DNA from: Callipepla californica brunnescens | Taxonomy: Eukaryota; Chordata; Aves; Galliformes; Odontophoridae | Length of the DNA stretch: 64,000 nucleotides | Direction of reading: 5' to 3' | NCBI GenBank assembly: GCA_023055505.1 | Contig: JALIRH010000100.1 | Location: 1,139,001 to 1,203,000, forward strand | Part shown: positions 22,287-36,409 of the stretch, piece after piece | Layout of the letters: the number at the start of each line of letters is the position of its first letter | How positions within the stretch are numbered: position 1 is the stretch's first letter | Notes under the pieces: model-generated | What the model saw: the letters and a program-made list of their open reading frames with translations, nothing else | Told to the model about the DNA's origin: nothing | The model's database searches: none | Program-made: the position numbers and the translations under genes

Positions 22287-24077
22287 CAAACCCAATCCAA
22301 ACCCCAAACCTACTCCTATTCCTAAACCTTATCTTAACCCTAAACCAAACCCAAACCCAAGGCCCTCCCCTTCTCTCAGCCTAACACTCAAACTAACCTA
22401 AACCCGAAACTAACCCTACATTTATCCTAATCTTATCCATATTCTAAGGCCTAACCCTACTCTGACCAGAAAGCTCATGTTGTCTAAAATCTACCCCTTA
22501 CCTAAAACCTAAATCGACAAAAAAACCTAACCCGAAACCTCAACCTAACTCTTCTCCTAACTAGAACACCAGCACTTCACCTTACCCTAACTGGAAACCT
22601 AGGACTAAATCCTTACCTTGTCCAGAACCCTATTCCTAACCCAAACCAGAATTCTAACCTCTACCCTAACCAAAACCCTTCCCCTAAACCTAAACCTAAT
22701 GCTACCCTCAACCAAACCCTAGCCCTAAATCCTACCCTAAAACCAACACCACGTTTAAGCTCAAACCTCAAGCCTCAAAGAAAGCATCAGATTACCGCAG
22801 ATCTCACCTAACACTAACCCCAATCCAATCCCTACTACTAACCCCAAACCCAATCCAAACACCAAAACTATTCCTATTCCTAAACCTAACACTAAGCCAG
22901 AACCAAACCCAAGGCCTACCCCTTCTCTCAGCCTGACACTCAAACTAACCTAGACCTGAACGCAACGCTAAATCAAATACTAAAACTCACCCTTAGCCAA
23001 GGCCCTTTTAGGACCCTTCCCTGGTCCTAAAACTAAAGAGAACCCTTCATCTACATCCCTAACCCTTACCCTAAACCTAAATCTACACCAAAACCTAACC
23101 CTAACCCTAACATGTCTTCTAACTGTAAAACTAACGCTTCACCTAACCCGAACTGAAACCCCAGGACTAAACCTTACCTAACACCTAGCTATATTCCTAA
23201 CCCTATCCTGAAACCTAACGTTAACCCTAACCCTAAAAACAACTTGGAACCAAACCCTAACCCTAACCTAACCCTTATCAGAACCCTAAATCTAATCCTA
23301 ACCGTTACCTCAATTTAACTCCAATTCTTCCTGAAATCTAAATGGGACCTTAAAACCAACCCCAGATTGAAGCCCAACCCTAAACCTAACACAAAGCATT
23401 AGATTACCACAGCCATCACCTAACTCTAACCCCAGCCTTAACGCTAATACTATCCCAAACACTATTCCAATTCCTAAACCCAACACAAACCCAAAAACAC
23501 AAAGCCTACAATTCTCACAACCTAACACTGAAAGGAAACCTAAATCTTACCCTAACTCTAAAACTAATCCAAAGCATGACCACAATTTAAACTCTAAATC
23601 TACCTTCAAACTAAAGCTGACCCTAACACCAACCTCAAGTAAAAGCCCAACCCTAAGCCTAACACAAAGCATTAGATTACCACAACGCTCACCTAACTTC
23701 TAACCCCCACCCTAACACTAATACTAAAGCAATCAGATTCCAAATACTAACCCAATTCCTATTCTGAAACCCAAAACTATTCCAAAAACAAACCCAAGGC
23801 CTAACCTTTCTCTCACCCTAACAATCAAAGAAAACCTATTCCTAAACCTAATCCTAAATCTAGTCCTAACCCTAACCCTCACCCTTAATCTAACCCCAAC
23901 CCCCACCCAGAAGCTAACACTTAGCATTGTACAATACCTAAACGTACCCCTAATCCTTATCACTAAACCTAAAAGGAACCTGAAACATAGTGCTAAATCC
24001 GAACCCTAACCCTGAAGACTAACGCTAACAATGAACCAATTCCTATACCTTTTCCTTCCTCCAAATTGATTCCTAGC

Positions 24078-25089
24078 ACTAACCCTAACCCTACATTAAC
24101 CCTATCCTAACCCTAACCCTAACCCTAGCCCTAAACTACATTAACCCTAACCCTAACCCTAGCCCTAACCTAACTCTAACCCAAACCCTAACCCTAAACC
24201 TAATGCTAACCCTTACCCTACCCTAACCCTAACCCTACCATACCCTAACCCTAACCTACCCTAACACTAACCCTAACCCTAACCCTAAACCTAAACCTAA
24301 ACCTAACCCTAACCCTAACCCTAATTCCTAACCCTTACCTTAACTGTATCACAATCCCTACCCTAATTCTTACCCTAACCATAACCCTTACCTAACCCTA
24401 ACCCTAACCCTAACCCTAACTCTAACCTTAACCCTAACCCTAACCCTAACCTAACCCTAACCCTAATCCTAACCCTAACCCTAACTCTAATTCCTAACCC
24501 TTACCTTAACTGTATCACAATCCCTATCCTAATTCTTACCCTAACCCTAACCCTTACCTAACCCTAACCCTAACCCTAACCCTAACTCTCACCTTAACCC
24601 TAACCCTAACCCTAACCTAACCCTAACCCTAACCCTAACCCTAACCCTAACCCTAACCCTAACCCTAACCCTAACCTCAACCCTAACCCTAACTCTAACC
24701 TTAACCCTAAACCGAACAATAAATTTAACCCTAATCCTAACACTAACCCTAACCCTAATTTTACCCTAACCCTAAGCATACCCTAACCCTAACCCTAACC
24801 CTAACCCTAACCCCAACCCTAACCTAACCCTAACCCTAACCCTAACCCTAACCCTAACCCTAACCCTAACCCTAACACTAACCTTAACCGTAACCCTAAC
24901 CGTAACCCTACCCTAACCCTAACCCTAAACCTAACCCTAACCCTAACCCTAACCCTAACCCTAACCCTAACCCTAACCCTACCCTAACCCTAACCCTAAC
25001 CCTAACCCTAACCCTTACCCTAACCCTAGCCTAACCCAAACCCTAACCCTAACCCTACCCTAACCCTAACCCTAACCCTACCCCTAACC
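24078..25089 (-). repeat. Near-canonical CCCTAA block, unit 5 (1012 bp)
   Basis: Same length and landmark series as unit 4, including the two CCGTAA variants. Confidence 0.95.
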
Positions 25090-25891
25090 CTACTTTACCC
25101 TAACCCTAATCCTAACACTAACTCTAACTTTATTCCTTACCCTAACACTAATCCAATCCCGAACCCTAACCCTAATCCTAGCCCTAACTCTAACTTTATT
25201 CGTAACCCTACCCCTAATCCAAACAATAACCCTTACCCTAATCAAACCCTATCCCTATTCCTAACCCTTACCCTAACCGTATCACAATCCCTATCCTAAC
25301 TCTTACCATAACCCAAACCCTAACCTAACCCTAACCCTAACCCTAACCCTAACCCTAACCCTACCCTAACCCTAACCCTACCCTTACCTTAACTCTACCC
25401 TAACCGTATCCCTACCCTAACCCTAACCCTAATCCTAGCCCTTACTCTAACTTTATTCCTAACCCTACCCCTGATCCAAACACTAACCCTAACCTTAATG
25501 TAACCCTAACCCTATTCCTAACCCTTACCCTAACTGTATCCCATTCCCTATCCTAACTCTTACCATAACCCTAACCCTGATGCTAATGCTAACCCTAACC
25601 CTGAATCTAACCCTTACCCTAACCCTATCCCTTACCCAGAAGCTAACACTTAGCGTTGTACAATACCTAACCGTACCCTAACCCTATCCCTAAACCTAAA
25701 AGGAACCCAAACTCTAACCCTAAATCTGTCCCTGAGCCTAACCTTCAACCTTACCCTAACCTTAACCCTAACCCTGTTCCATTCTCTAAACATATCTGTA
25801 AGCATTACCTTCATCCTAACTCGAACTCTACCCTAACCCTATCCCTTTGACCCCAACACAAAACCCAGATTGAGCCTGACCCTAACCTAGG

Positions 25892-27383
25892 TAGCATAAA
25901 GTGTATGTAGGGTGAATTTGAGTTTTAGGGTCAAAGTTAAATTGTTAGTTTTAGGGTTAGGGTGAAGGATTGCTTTAGTTCTAGTATTAGGGTGTTTGGG
26001 GTTAGGGTTAGGGTAAGGATTTTGGAGTGGATTAGGTTTAGGGTCAGGTTTGGGGGAGTTTTGGGGTTAGGGTTAGATTTAGGATTAGGGTTAGCAAAAA
26101 AGTTGTTTTAGTTTTAGTTTAGGTTAGTGCTAGGATTAGGTTGAGTGTTCTTGTGAAGTTTAGGTTTAGGGTTAGGTTTAGGTTTAGATTGAGGTTTAGG
26201 GTAAGGAGTAGGGTTCATTTGACTTTTAGGGTCAGAGTAGAGTTAAGTCGTGTTAGGGTTAAGGTTAAGAACAGGATTCAGATTCCAATTAGGTTTTGGG
26301 TTCCTACTAGGGATAGGCCTCAAATTAGTGTTAAGGTTAGGGTTAGGGTTAGGTATAGGGAAAGGGTTAGTGTTAAGGCCAGGGCAAGTGTATGGTTTAG
26401 GGTAAAGATTGGATTTAGGGTTAGGTTTAGATGTAGGTTTGGTTTGATCGTTAGGGTGTGAGAAGGCACCGGCCTTGGATTTCATTTGGAGATTGGGTAA
26501 GGTTTAGGAATAGGAATAACATTGGTGTTTAAAAGATGATTAGTGTTAGTATTAGGGATAGGGTTACGGTTAGAGTTTAGTTAGGGTTGTTAGTTTTAGA
26601 GTGAGGGATAGGGGTATGGTTTGGTCTAGTACTTGGGTTAGGGTTTGGGATAGTCCTAGCATTAGTGTTAGGGTTAGGGTTCCGTTAGGGTTGTGGTAAT
26701 CTGATGCTAGGTGTCGGGATTAGGGTTGTGCTTAAATGTGGGTTTGGTTTGAGGGTCAGAGTTAGGGTTAGGGTAGAGTTAGAATTAGGGTAAGAGTTAG
26801 GATTAGGTTTAGGATTAGGATAAAGATTAGGTTAGGATTAGTGTTGGCTTTAGGGTTGTGTCTGGGAGAAGGGTTAGTGTTAGGGATAGACTTAGGGTAA
26901 GAGTAAGTGTTAGGAATAGGCATAGGTTTTGGGAAAGTTTCAGAGTTTGGACTGGATTTATGATTAGGGTTAGGGACAAAGATTTTTTGAGATTTATGAT
27001 TAGATTTAGGGAGAAAAGTAGGCTGTCTTGTGGTGTTAGCAGTAGGTTTAGGTTTAGGTTTAGGTTTAGGATTCCATTTGTATTTATGGATCGAGGTTGG
27101 GTTAGTTGGAGTGTAAAGGTCAGAGTAGGGTTAGGCCTTGGGATAGGGTTAAGGTTTGGAATAGGATTAGGATTCAAATGATGTTACGGGTTGGTGTTAG
27201 GGTTAGGGAAAGGTTAGGATCAGGGTTGAGGTCAGGGTTAGGTATAGGAAAAGGGTTAGTGTTAGGGCTAGGGCAATTGGAAGGGTTAGGCTTAGGCTTA
27301 GATATTAGGGTTAGGTTTAGGCGGAGGTTTGGTTCGAGTGTCAGGGTGAGAGAAGGGGTAGGCCTGGGGTTTGGTTTTGGGTT
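25892..27383 (+). repeat. Decayed G-rich arm, units 5/6 (1492 bp)
   Basis: It matches the preceding arm at all compared sites. The first difference I see lies just beyond it, in the following core at 27401, where A replaces the C of the previous core. Confidence 0.92.
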
Positions 27384-27572
27384 ACATCATACAAATCATC
27401 ACATACATTAGCTGGGGTGGGAGGTGCAAGGAACAGCCAGCAAAGTGCTGAGTTCATTCCAATCAGAGGACCTGAAGATCGGGTAGCTACTATCAAACCG
27501 TTTGTGTTGCCAATTCCGATGATATTTATGGGGCCCTGATGTTATGGTTCAGTGGGGAGTCACTATCAAGTC
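27384..27572. other. 189 bp core, unit 6
   Basis: A allele, unlike the otherwise matching unit 5 neighbourhood. Confidence 0.93.
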
Positions 27573-29363
27573 CAAACCCAATCCAAACCCCAAACCTACT
27601 CCTATTCCTAAACCTTATCTTAACCCTAAACCAAACCCAAACCCAAGGCCCTCCCCTTCTCTCAGCCTAACACTCAAACTAACCTAAACCCGAAACTAAC
27701 CCTACATTTATCCTAATCTTATCCATATTCTAAGGCCTAACCCTACTCTGACCAGAAAGCTCATGTTGTCTAAAATCTACCCCTTACCTAAAACCTAAAT
27801 CGACAAAAAAACCTAACCCGAAACCTCAACCTAACTCTTCTCCTAACTAGAACACCAGCACTTCACCTTACCCTAACTGGAAACCTAGGACTAAATCCTT
27901 ACCTTGTCCAGAACCCTATTCCTAACCCAAACCAGAATTCTAACCTCTACCCTAACCAAAACCCTTCCCCTAAACCTAAACCTAATGCTACCCTCAACCA
28001 AACCCTAGCCCTAAATCCTACCCTAAAACCAACACCACGTTTAAGCTCAAACCTCAAGCCTCAAAGAAAGCATCAGATTACCGCAGATCTCACCTAACAC
28101 TAACCCCAATCCAATCCCTACTACTAACCCCAAACCCAATCCAAACACCAAAACTATTCCTATTCCTAAACCTAACACTAAGCCAGAACCAAACCCAAGG
28201 CCTACCCCTTCTCTCAGCCTGACACTCAAACTAACCTAGACCTGAACGCAACGCTAAATCAAATACTAAAACTCACCCTTAGCCAAGGCCCTTTTAGGAC
28301 CCTTCCCTGGTCCTAAAACTAAAGAGAACCCTTCATCTACATCCCTAACCCTTACCCTAAACCTAAATCTACACCAAAACCTAACCCTAACCCTAACATG
28401 TCTTCTAACTGTAAAACTAACGCTTCACCTAACCCGAACTGAAACCCCAGGACTAAACCTTACCTAACACCTAGCTATATTCCTAACCCTATCCTGAAAC
28501 CTAACGTTAACCCTAACCCTAAAAACAACTTGGAACCAAACCCTAACCCTAACCTAACCCTTATCAGAACCCTAAATCTAATCCTAACCGTTACCTCAAT
28601 TTAACTCCAATTCTTCCTGAAATCTAAATGGGACCTTAAAACCAACCCCAGATTGAAGCCCAACCCTAAACCTAACACAAAGCATTAGATTACCACAGCC
28701 ATCACCTAACTCTAACCCCAGCCTTAACGCTAATACTATCCCAAACACTATTCCAATTCCTAAACCCAACACAAACCCAAAAACACAAAGCCTACAATTC
28801 TCACAGCCTAACACTGAAAGGAAACCTAAATCTTACCCTAACTCTAAAACTAATCCAAAGCATGACCACAATTTAAACTCTAAATCTACCTTCAAACTAA
28901 AGCTGACCCTAACACCAACCTCAAGTAAAAGCCCAACCCTAAGCCTAACACAAAGCATTAGATTACCACAACGCTCACCTAACTTCTAACCCCCACCCTA
29001 ACACTAATACTAAAGCAATCAGATTCCAAATACTAACCCAATTCCTATTCTGAAACCCAAAACTATTCCAAAAACAAACCCAAGGCCTAACCTTTCTCTC
29101 ACCCTAACAATCAAAGAAAACCTATTCCTAAACCTAATCCTAAATCTAGTCCTAACCCTAACCCTCACCCTTAATCTAACCCCAACCCCCACCCAGAAGC
29201 TAACACTTAGCATTGTACAATACCTAAACGTACCCCTAATCCTTATCACTAAACCTAAAAGGAACCTGAAACATAGTGCTAAATCCGAACCCTAACCCTG
29301 AAGACTAACGCTAACAATGAACCAATTCCTATACCTTTTCCTTCCTCCAAATTGATTCCTAGC

Positions 29364-30328
29364 ACTAACCCTAACCCTACATTAACCCTATCCTAACCCC
29401 AACCCTAACCCTAGCCCTAAACTACATTAACCCTAACCCTAACCCTAACCCTAACCCTAACCCTAACCCTAACCCTAACCCTAACCCTAGCCCTAAACTA
29501 CATTAACCCTAACCCTAACCCTAACCCTAACCCTAGCCCTAACCTAACTCTAACCCTAACCCTAACCCTAAACCTAATGCTAACCCTTACCCTACCCTAA
29601 CCCTAACCCTACCATACCCTAACCCTAACCTACCCTAACCCTAACCCTAACCCTAAACCTAAACCTAAACCTAAACCTAAACCTAACCCTAACCCTAACC
29701 CTAATTCCTAACCCTTACCTTAACTGTATCACAATCCCTATCCTAATTCTTACCCTAACCCTAACCCTTACCTAACCCTAACCCTAACCCTAACCCTAAC
29801 CCTAACCCTAACCCTAACTCTAACCTTAACCCTAACCCTAACCCTAACCTAACCCTAACCCTAATCCTAACCCTAACCCTAACTCTAATTCCTAACCCTT
29901 ACCTTAACTGTATCACAATCCCTATCCTAATTCTTACCCTAACCCTAACCCTAACCTAACCCTAACCCTAACCCTAACCCTAACCCTAACCTCAACCCTA
30001 ACCCTAACTCTAAGCTTAACCCTAAACCTAACAATAAATTTAACCCTAACCCTAACACTAACCCTAACCCTAATTTTACCCTAACCCTAAGCATACCCTA
30101 ACCCTAACCCTAACCCTAACCCTAACCCCAACCCTAACCTTAACCCTAACCCTAACCCTAACCCTAACCCTACCCTAACCCTAACCCTAACCCTAACCCT
30201 AACCCTAACCCTAACCCTAACCCTAACCCTAACCCTAACCCTAACCCTTACCCTAACCCTAGCCTAACCCAAACCCTAACCCTAACCCTACCCTAACCCT
30301 AACCCTAACCCTAACCCTACCCCTAACC
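29364..30328 (-). repeat. Near-canonical CCCTAA block, unit 6 (965 bp)
   Basis: Two ACTACATTAACC landmarks about 80 bp apart, five CCTAAA variant hexamers near 29655, and CTAAGCTTAACC near 30010. The second GTATCACAATCCC copy is followed directly by a shortened hexamer stretch. Confidence 0.95.
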
Positions 30329-31130
30329 CTACTTTACCCTAACCCTAATCCTAACACTAACTCTAACTTTATTCCTTACCCTAACACTAATCCAATCCCG
30401 AACCCTAACCCTAATCCTAGCCCTAACTCTAACTTTATTCGTAACCCTACCCCTAATCCAAACAATAACCCTTACCCTAATCAAACCCCATCCCTATTCC
30501 TATCCCTTACCCTAACCGTATCACAATCCCTATCCTAACTCTTACCATAACCCAAACCCTAACCTAACCCTAACCCTAACCCTAACCCTAACCCTAACCC
30601 TACCCTAACTCTAACCCTACCCTAACCTTAACTCTACCCTAACCGTATCCCTACCCTAACCCTAACCCTAATCCTAGCCCTTACTCTAACTTTATTCCTA
30701 ACCCTACCCCTGATCCAAACACTAACCCTAACCTTAATGTAACCCTAACCCTATTCCTAACCCTTACCCTAACTGTATCCCATTCCCTATCCTAACTCTT
30801 ACCATAACCCTAACCCTGATGCTAATGCTAACCCTAACCCTGAATCTAACCCTTACCCTAACCCTATCCCTTACCCAGAAGCTAACACTTAGCGTTGTAC
30901 AATACCTAACCGTACCCTAACCCTATCCCTAAACCTAAAAGGAACCCAAACTCTAACCCTAAATCTGTCCCTGAGCCTAACCTTCAACCTTACCCTAACC
31001 TTAACCCTAACCCTGTTCCATTCTCTAAACATATCTGTAAGCATTACCTTCATCCTAACTCGAACTCTACCCTAACCCTATCCCTTTGACCCCAACACAA
31101 AACCCAGATTGAGCCTGACCCTAACCTAGG

Positions 31131-32622
31131 TAGCATAAAGTGTATCTAGGGTGAATTTGAGTTTTAGGGTCAAAGTTAAATTGTTAGTTTTAGGGTTAGG
31201 GTGAAGGATTCCTTTAGTTCTAGTATTAGGGTGTTTGGGGTTAGGGTTAGGGTAAGGATTTTGGAGTGGATTAGGTTTAGGGTCAGGTTTGGGGGAGTTT
31301 TGGGGTTAGGGTTAGATTTAGGATTAGGGTTAGCAAAAAAGTTGTTTTAGTTTTAGTTTAGGTTAGTGCTAGGATTAGGTTGAGTGTTCTTGTGAAGTTT
31401 AGGTTTAGGGTTAGGTTTAGGTTTAGATTGAGGTTTAGGGTAAGGAGTAGGGTTAATTTGACTTTTAGGGTCAGAGTAGAGTTAAGTCGTGTTAGGGTTA
31501 AGGTTAAGAACAGGATTCAGATTCCAATTAGGTTTTGGGTTCCTACTAGGGATAGGCCTCAAATTAGTGTTAAGGTTAGGGTTAGGGTTAGGTATAGGGA
31601 AAGGGTTAGTGTTAAGGCCAGGGCAAGTGTATGGTTTAGGGTAAAGATTGGATTTAGGGTTAGGTTTAGATGTAGGTTTGGTTTGATCGTTAGGGTGTGA
31701 GAAGGCACCGGCCTTGGATTTCATTTGGTGATTGGGTAAGGTTTAGGAATAGGAATAACATTGGTGTTTAAAAGATGATTAGTGTTAGTATTAGGGATAG
31801 GGTTACGGTTAGAGTTTAGTTAGGGTTGTTAGTTTTAGAGTGAGGGATAGGGGTATGGTTTGGTCTAGTACTTAGGTTAGGGTTTGGGATAGTCATAGCA
31901 TTAGTGTTAGGGTTAGGGTTCCGTTAGGGTTGTGGTAATCTGATGCTAGGTGTCGGGATTAGGGTTGTGCTTAAATGTGGGTTTGGTTTGAGGGTCAGAG
32001 TTAGGGTTAGGGTAGAGTTAGAATTAGGGTAAGAGTTAGGATTAGGTTTAGGATTAGGATAAAGATTAGGTTAGGATTAGTGTTGGCTTTAGGGTTGTGT
32101 CTGGGAGAAGGGTTAGTGTTAGGGATAGACTTAGGGTAAGAGTAAGTGTTAGGAATAGGCATAGGTTTTGGGAAAGTTTCAGAGTTTGGACTGGATTTAT
32201 GATTAGGGTTAGGGACAAAGATTTTTTGAGATTTGTGATTAGATTTAGGGAGAAAAGTAGGCTGACTTGTGGTGTTAGCAGTAGGTTTAGGTTTAGGTTT
32301 AGGTTTAGGATTCCATTTGTATTTATGGATCGAGGTTGGGTTAGTTGGAGTGTAAAGGTCAGAGTAGGGTTAGGCCTTGGGATAGGGTTAAGGTTTGGAA
32401 TAGGATTAGGATTCAAATGATGTTACGGGTTGGTGTTAGGGTTAGGGAAAGGTTAGGATCAGGGTTGAGGTCAGGGTTAGGTATAGGAAAAGGGTTAGTG
32501 TTAGGGCTAGGGCAATTGGAAGGGTTAGGCTTAGGCTTAGATATTAGGGTTAGGTTTAGGCGGAGGTTTGGTTCGAGTGTCAGGGTGAGAGAAGGGGTAG
32601 GCCTGGGGTTTGGTTTTGGGTT
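31131..32622 (+). repeat. Decayed G-rich arm, units 6/7 (1492 bp)
   Basis: Alleles are TATCTAGGG, GGATTCCTT, GTTAATTTG, TTTGGTGATTGG, GTACTTAGG, AGTCATAGC, GATTTGTGATT and TTTATGGATCG. TTTGGTGATTGG and GTACTTAGG define a subgroup with the arms before units 8 and 12. Confidence 0.92.
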
Positions 32623-32811
32623 ACATCATACAAATCATCCCATACATTAGCTGGGGTGGGAGGTGCAAGGAACAGCCAGCAAAGTGCTGAGTTCATTCCA
32701 ATCAGAGGACCTGAAGATCGGGTAGCTACTATCAAACCGTTTGTGTTGCCAATTCCGATGATATTTATGGGGCCCTGATGTTATGGTTCAGTGGGGAGTC
32801 ACTATCAAGTC
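32623..32811. other. 189 bp core, unit 7
   Basis: C allele. Confidence 0.93.
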
Positions 32812-34596
32812 CAAACCCAATCCAAACCCCAAACCTACTCCTATTCCTAAACCTTATCTTAACCCTAAACCAAACCCAAACCCAAGGCCCTCCCCTTCTC
32901 TCAGCCTAACACTCAAACTAACCTAAACCCGAAACTAACCCTACATTTATCCTAATCTTATCCATATTCTAAGGCCTAACCCTACTCTGACCAGAAAGCT
33001 CATGTTGTCTAAAATCTACCCCTTACCTAAAACCTAAATCGACAAAAAAACCTAACCCGAAACCTCAACCTAACTCTTCTCCTAACTAGAACACCAGCAC
33101 TTCACCTTACCCTAACTGGAAACCTAGGACTAAATCCTTACCTTGTCCAGAACCCTATTCCTAACCCAAACCAGAATTCTAACCTCTACCCTAACCAAAA
33201 CCCTTCCCCTAAACCTAAACCTAATGCTACCCTCAACCAAACCCTAGCCCTAAATCCTACCCTAAAACCAACACCACGTTTAAGCTCAAACCTCAAGCCT
33301 CAAAGAAAGCATCAGATTACCGCAGATCTCACCTAACACTAACCCCAATCCAATCCCTACTACTAACCCCAAACCCAATCCAAACACCAAAACTATTCCT
33401 ATTCCTAAACCTAACACTAAGCCAGAACCAAACCCAAGGCCTACCCCTTCTCTCAGCCTGACACTCAAACTAACCTAGACCTGAACGCAACGCTAAATCA
33501 AATACTAAAACTCACCCTTAGCCAAGGCCCTTTTAGGACCCTTCCCTGGTCCTAAAACTAAAGAGAACCCTTCATCTACATCCCTAACCCTTACCCTAAA
33601 CCTAAATCTACACCAAAACCTAACCCTAACCCTAACATGTCTTCTAACTGTAAAACTAACGCTTCACCTAACCCGAACTGAAACCCCAGGACTAAACCTT
33701 ACCTAACACCTAGCTATATTCCTAACCCTATCCTGAAACCTAACGTTAACCCTAACCCTAAAAACAACTTGGAACCAAACCCTAACCCTAACCTAACCCT
33801 TATCAGAACCCTAAATCTAATCCTAACCGTTACCTCAATTTAACTCCAATTCTTCCTGAAATCTAAATGGGACCTTCAAACCAACCCCAGATTGAAGCCC
33901 AACCCTAAACCTAACACAAAGCATTAGATTACCACAGCTATCACCTAACTCTAACCCCAGCCTTAACGCTAATACTATCCCAAACACTATTCCAATTCCT
34001 AAACCCAACACAAACCCAAAAACACAAAGCCTACAATTCTCACAACCTAACACTGAAAGGAAACCTAAATCTTACCCTAACTCTAAAACTAATCCAAAGC
34101 ATGACCACAATTTAAACTCTAAATCTACCTTCAAACTAAAGCTGACCCTAACACCAACCTCAAGTAAAAGCCCAACCCTAAGCCTAACACAAAGCATTAG
34201 ATTACCACAACGCTCACCTAACTTCTAACCCCCACCCTAACACTAATACTAAAGCAATCAGATTCCAAATACTAACCCAATTCCTATTCTGAAACCCAAA
34301 ACTATTCCAAAAACAAACCCAAGGCCTAACCTTTCTCTCACCCTAACAATCAAAGAAAACCTATTCCTAAACCTAATCCTAAATCTAGTCCTAACCCTCA
34401 CCCTTAATCTAACCCCAACCCCCACCCAGAAGCTAACACTTAGCATTGTACAATACCTAAACGTACCCCTAATCCTTATCACTAAACCTAAAAGGAACCT
34501 GAAACATAGTGCTAAATCCGAACCCTAACCCTGAAGACTAACGCTAACAATGAACCAATTCCTATACCTTTTCCTTCCTCCAAATTGATTCCTAGC

Positions 34597-35595
34597 ACTA
34601 ACCCTAACCCTACATTAACCCTATCCTAACCCCAACCCTAACCCTAGCCCTAAACTACATTAACCCTAACCCTAACCCTAACCCTAACCCTAGCCCTAAC
34701 CTAACACTAACCCTAACCCTAACCCTAAACCTAATGCTAACCCTTACCCTACCCTAACCCTAACCCTACCATACCCTAACCCTAACCTACCCTAACACTA
34801 AACCTAACCCTAACCCTAAACCTAAACCTAAACCTAAACCTAACCCTAACCCTAATTCCTAACCCTTACCTTAACTGTATCATAATCCCTATCCTAATTC
34901 TTACCCTAACCCTAACCCTTACCTAACCCTAACCCTAAACCTAACCCTAACTCTAACCTTAACCCTAACCCTAACCCTAACCTAACCCTAACCCTAATCC
35001 TAACCCTAACCCTAACTCTAATTCCTAACCCTTACCTTAACTGTATCACAATCCCTATCCTAATTCTTACCCTAACCCTAACCCTTACCTAACCCTAACC
35101 CTAACCCTAACCCTAACTCTCACCTTAACCCTAACCCTAACCCTAACCTAACCCTAACCCTAACCCTAACCCTAACCCTAACCCTAACCCTAACCCTAAC
35201 CCTAACCCTAACCCTAACCTCAACCCTAACCCTAAGTCTAACCTTAACCCTAAACCTAACAATAAATTTAACCCTAACCCTAACACTAACCCTAACCCTA
35301 ATTTTACCCTAACCCTAAGCATACCCTAACCCTAACCCTAACCCTAACCCCAACCCTAACCTAACCCTAACCCTAACCCTAACCCTAACCCTACCCTAAC
35401 CCTAACCCTAACCCTAACCCTAACCCTAACCCTACCCTAACCCTAACCCTAACCCTAACCCTAACCCTAACCCTAACCCTACCCTAACCCTAACCCTAAC
35501 CCTAACCCTAACCCTTACCCTAACCCTAGCCTAACCCAAACCCTAACCCTAACCCTACCCTAACCCTAACCCTAACCCTAACCCTACCCCTAACC
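34597..35595 (-). repeat. Near-canonical CCCTAA block, unit 7 (999 bp)
   Basis: One ACTACATTAACC landmark, GTATCATAATCCC in the first 60 bp segment and CCCTAAGTCTAACC near 35232. Confidence 0.95.
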
Positions 35596-36409
35596 CTACT
35601 TTACCCTAACCCTAATCCTAACACTAACTCTAACTTTATTCCTTACCCTAACACTAATCCAATCCCGAACCCTAACCCTAATCCTAGCCCTAACTCTAAC
35701 TTTATTCGTAACCCTACCCCTAATCCAAACAATAACCCTTACCCTAATCAAACCCTATCCCTATTCCTAACCCTTACCCTAACCGTATCACAATCCCTAT
35801 CCTAACTCTTACCATAACCCAAACCCTAACCTAACCCTAACCCTAACCCTAACCCTAACCCTAACCCTAACCCTAACCCTACCCTAACTCTAACCCTACC
35901 CTAACCTTAACTCTACCCTAACCGTATCCCTACCCTAACCCTAACCCTAATCCTAGCCCTTACTCTAACTTTATTCCTAACCCTACCCCTGATCCAAACA
36001 CTAACCCTAACCTTAATGTAACCCTAACCCTATTCCTAACCCTTACCCTAACTGTATCCCATTCCCTATCCTAACTCTTACCATAACCCTAACCCTGATG
36101 CTAATGCTAACCCTAACCCTGAATCTAACCCTTACCCTAACCCTATCCCTTACCCAGAAGCTAACACTTAGCGTTGTACAATACCTAACCGTACCCTAAC
36201 CCTATCCCTAAACCTAAAAGGAACCCAAACTCTAACCCTAAATCTGTCCCTGAGCCTAACCTTCAACCTTACCCTAACCTTAACCCTAACCCTGTTCCAT
36301 TCTCTAAACATATCTGTAAGCATTACCTTCATCCTAACTCGAACTCTACCCTAACCCTATCCCTTTGACCCCAACACAAAACCCAGATTGAGCCTGACCC
36401 TAACCTAGG

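Larger units (their letters stand above)
21411..26696. repeat. Macrosatellite unit 5 (5286 bp)
   Basis: Sub-parts are G-rich tail 21411-22097, core 22098-22286, proximal C-rich arm 22287-24077, block 24078-25089, distal C-rich arm 25090-25885, junction 25886-25891 and G-rich head 25892-26696. Every sub-part boundary is offset by exactly 5286 bp from unit 4. The G-rich tail carries the GGCTGTCTTG allele also seen in units 6, 9 and 10. Confidence 0.95.
26697..31935. repeat. Macrosatellite unit 6 (5239 bp)
   Basis: Sub-parts are G-rich tail 26697-27383, core 27384-27572, proximal C-rich arm 27573-29363, block 29364-30328, distal C-rich arm 30329-31124, junction 31125-31130 and G-rich head 31131-31935. 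The 5' half matches unit 5. The block has two ACTACATTAACC landmarks and a CTAAGCTTAACC variant (near 30010), both shared with unit 8 rather than with its neighbours 5 and 7. Confidence 0.95.
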
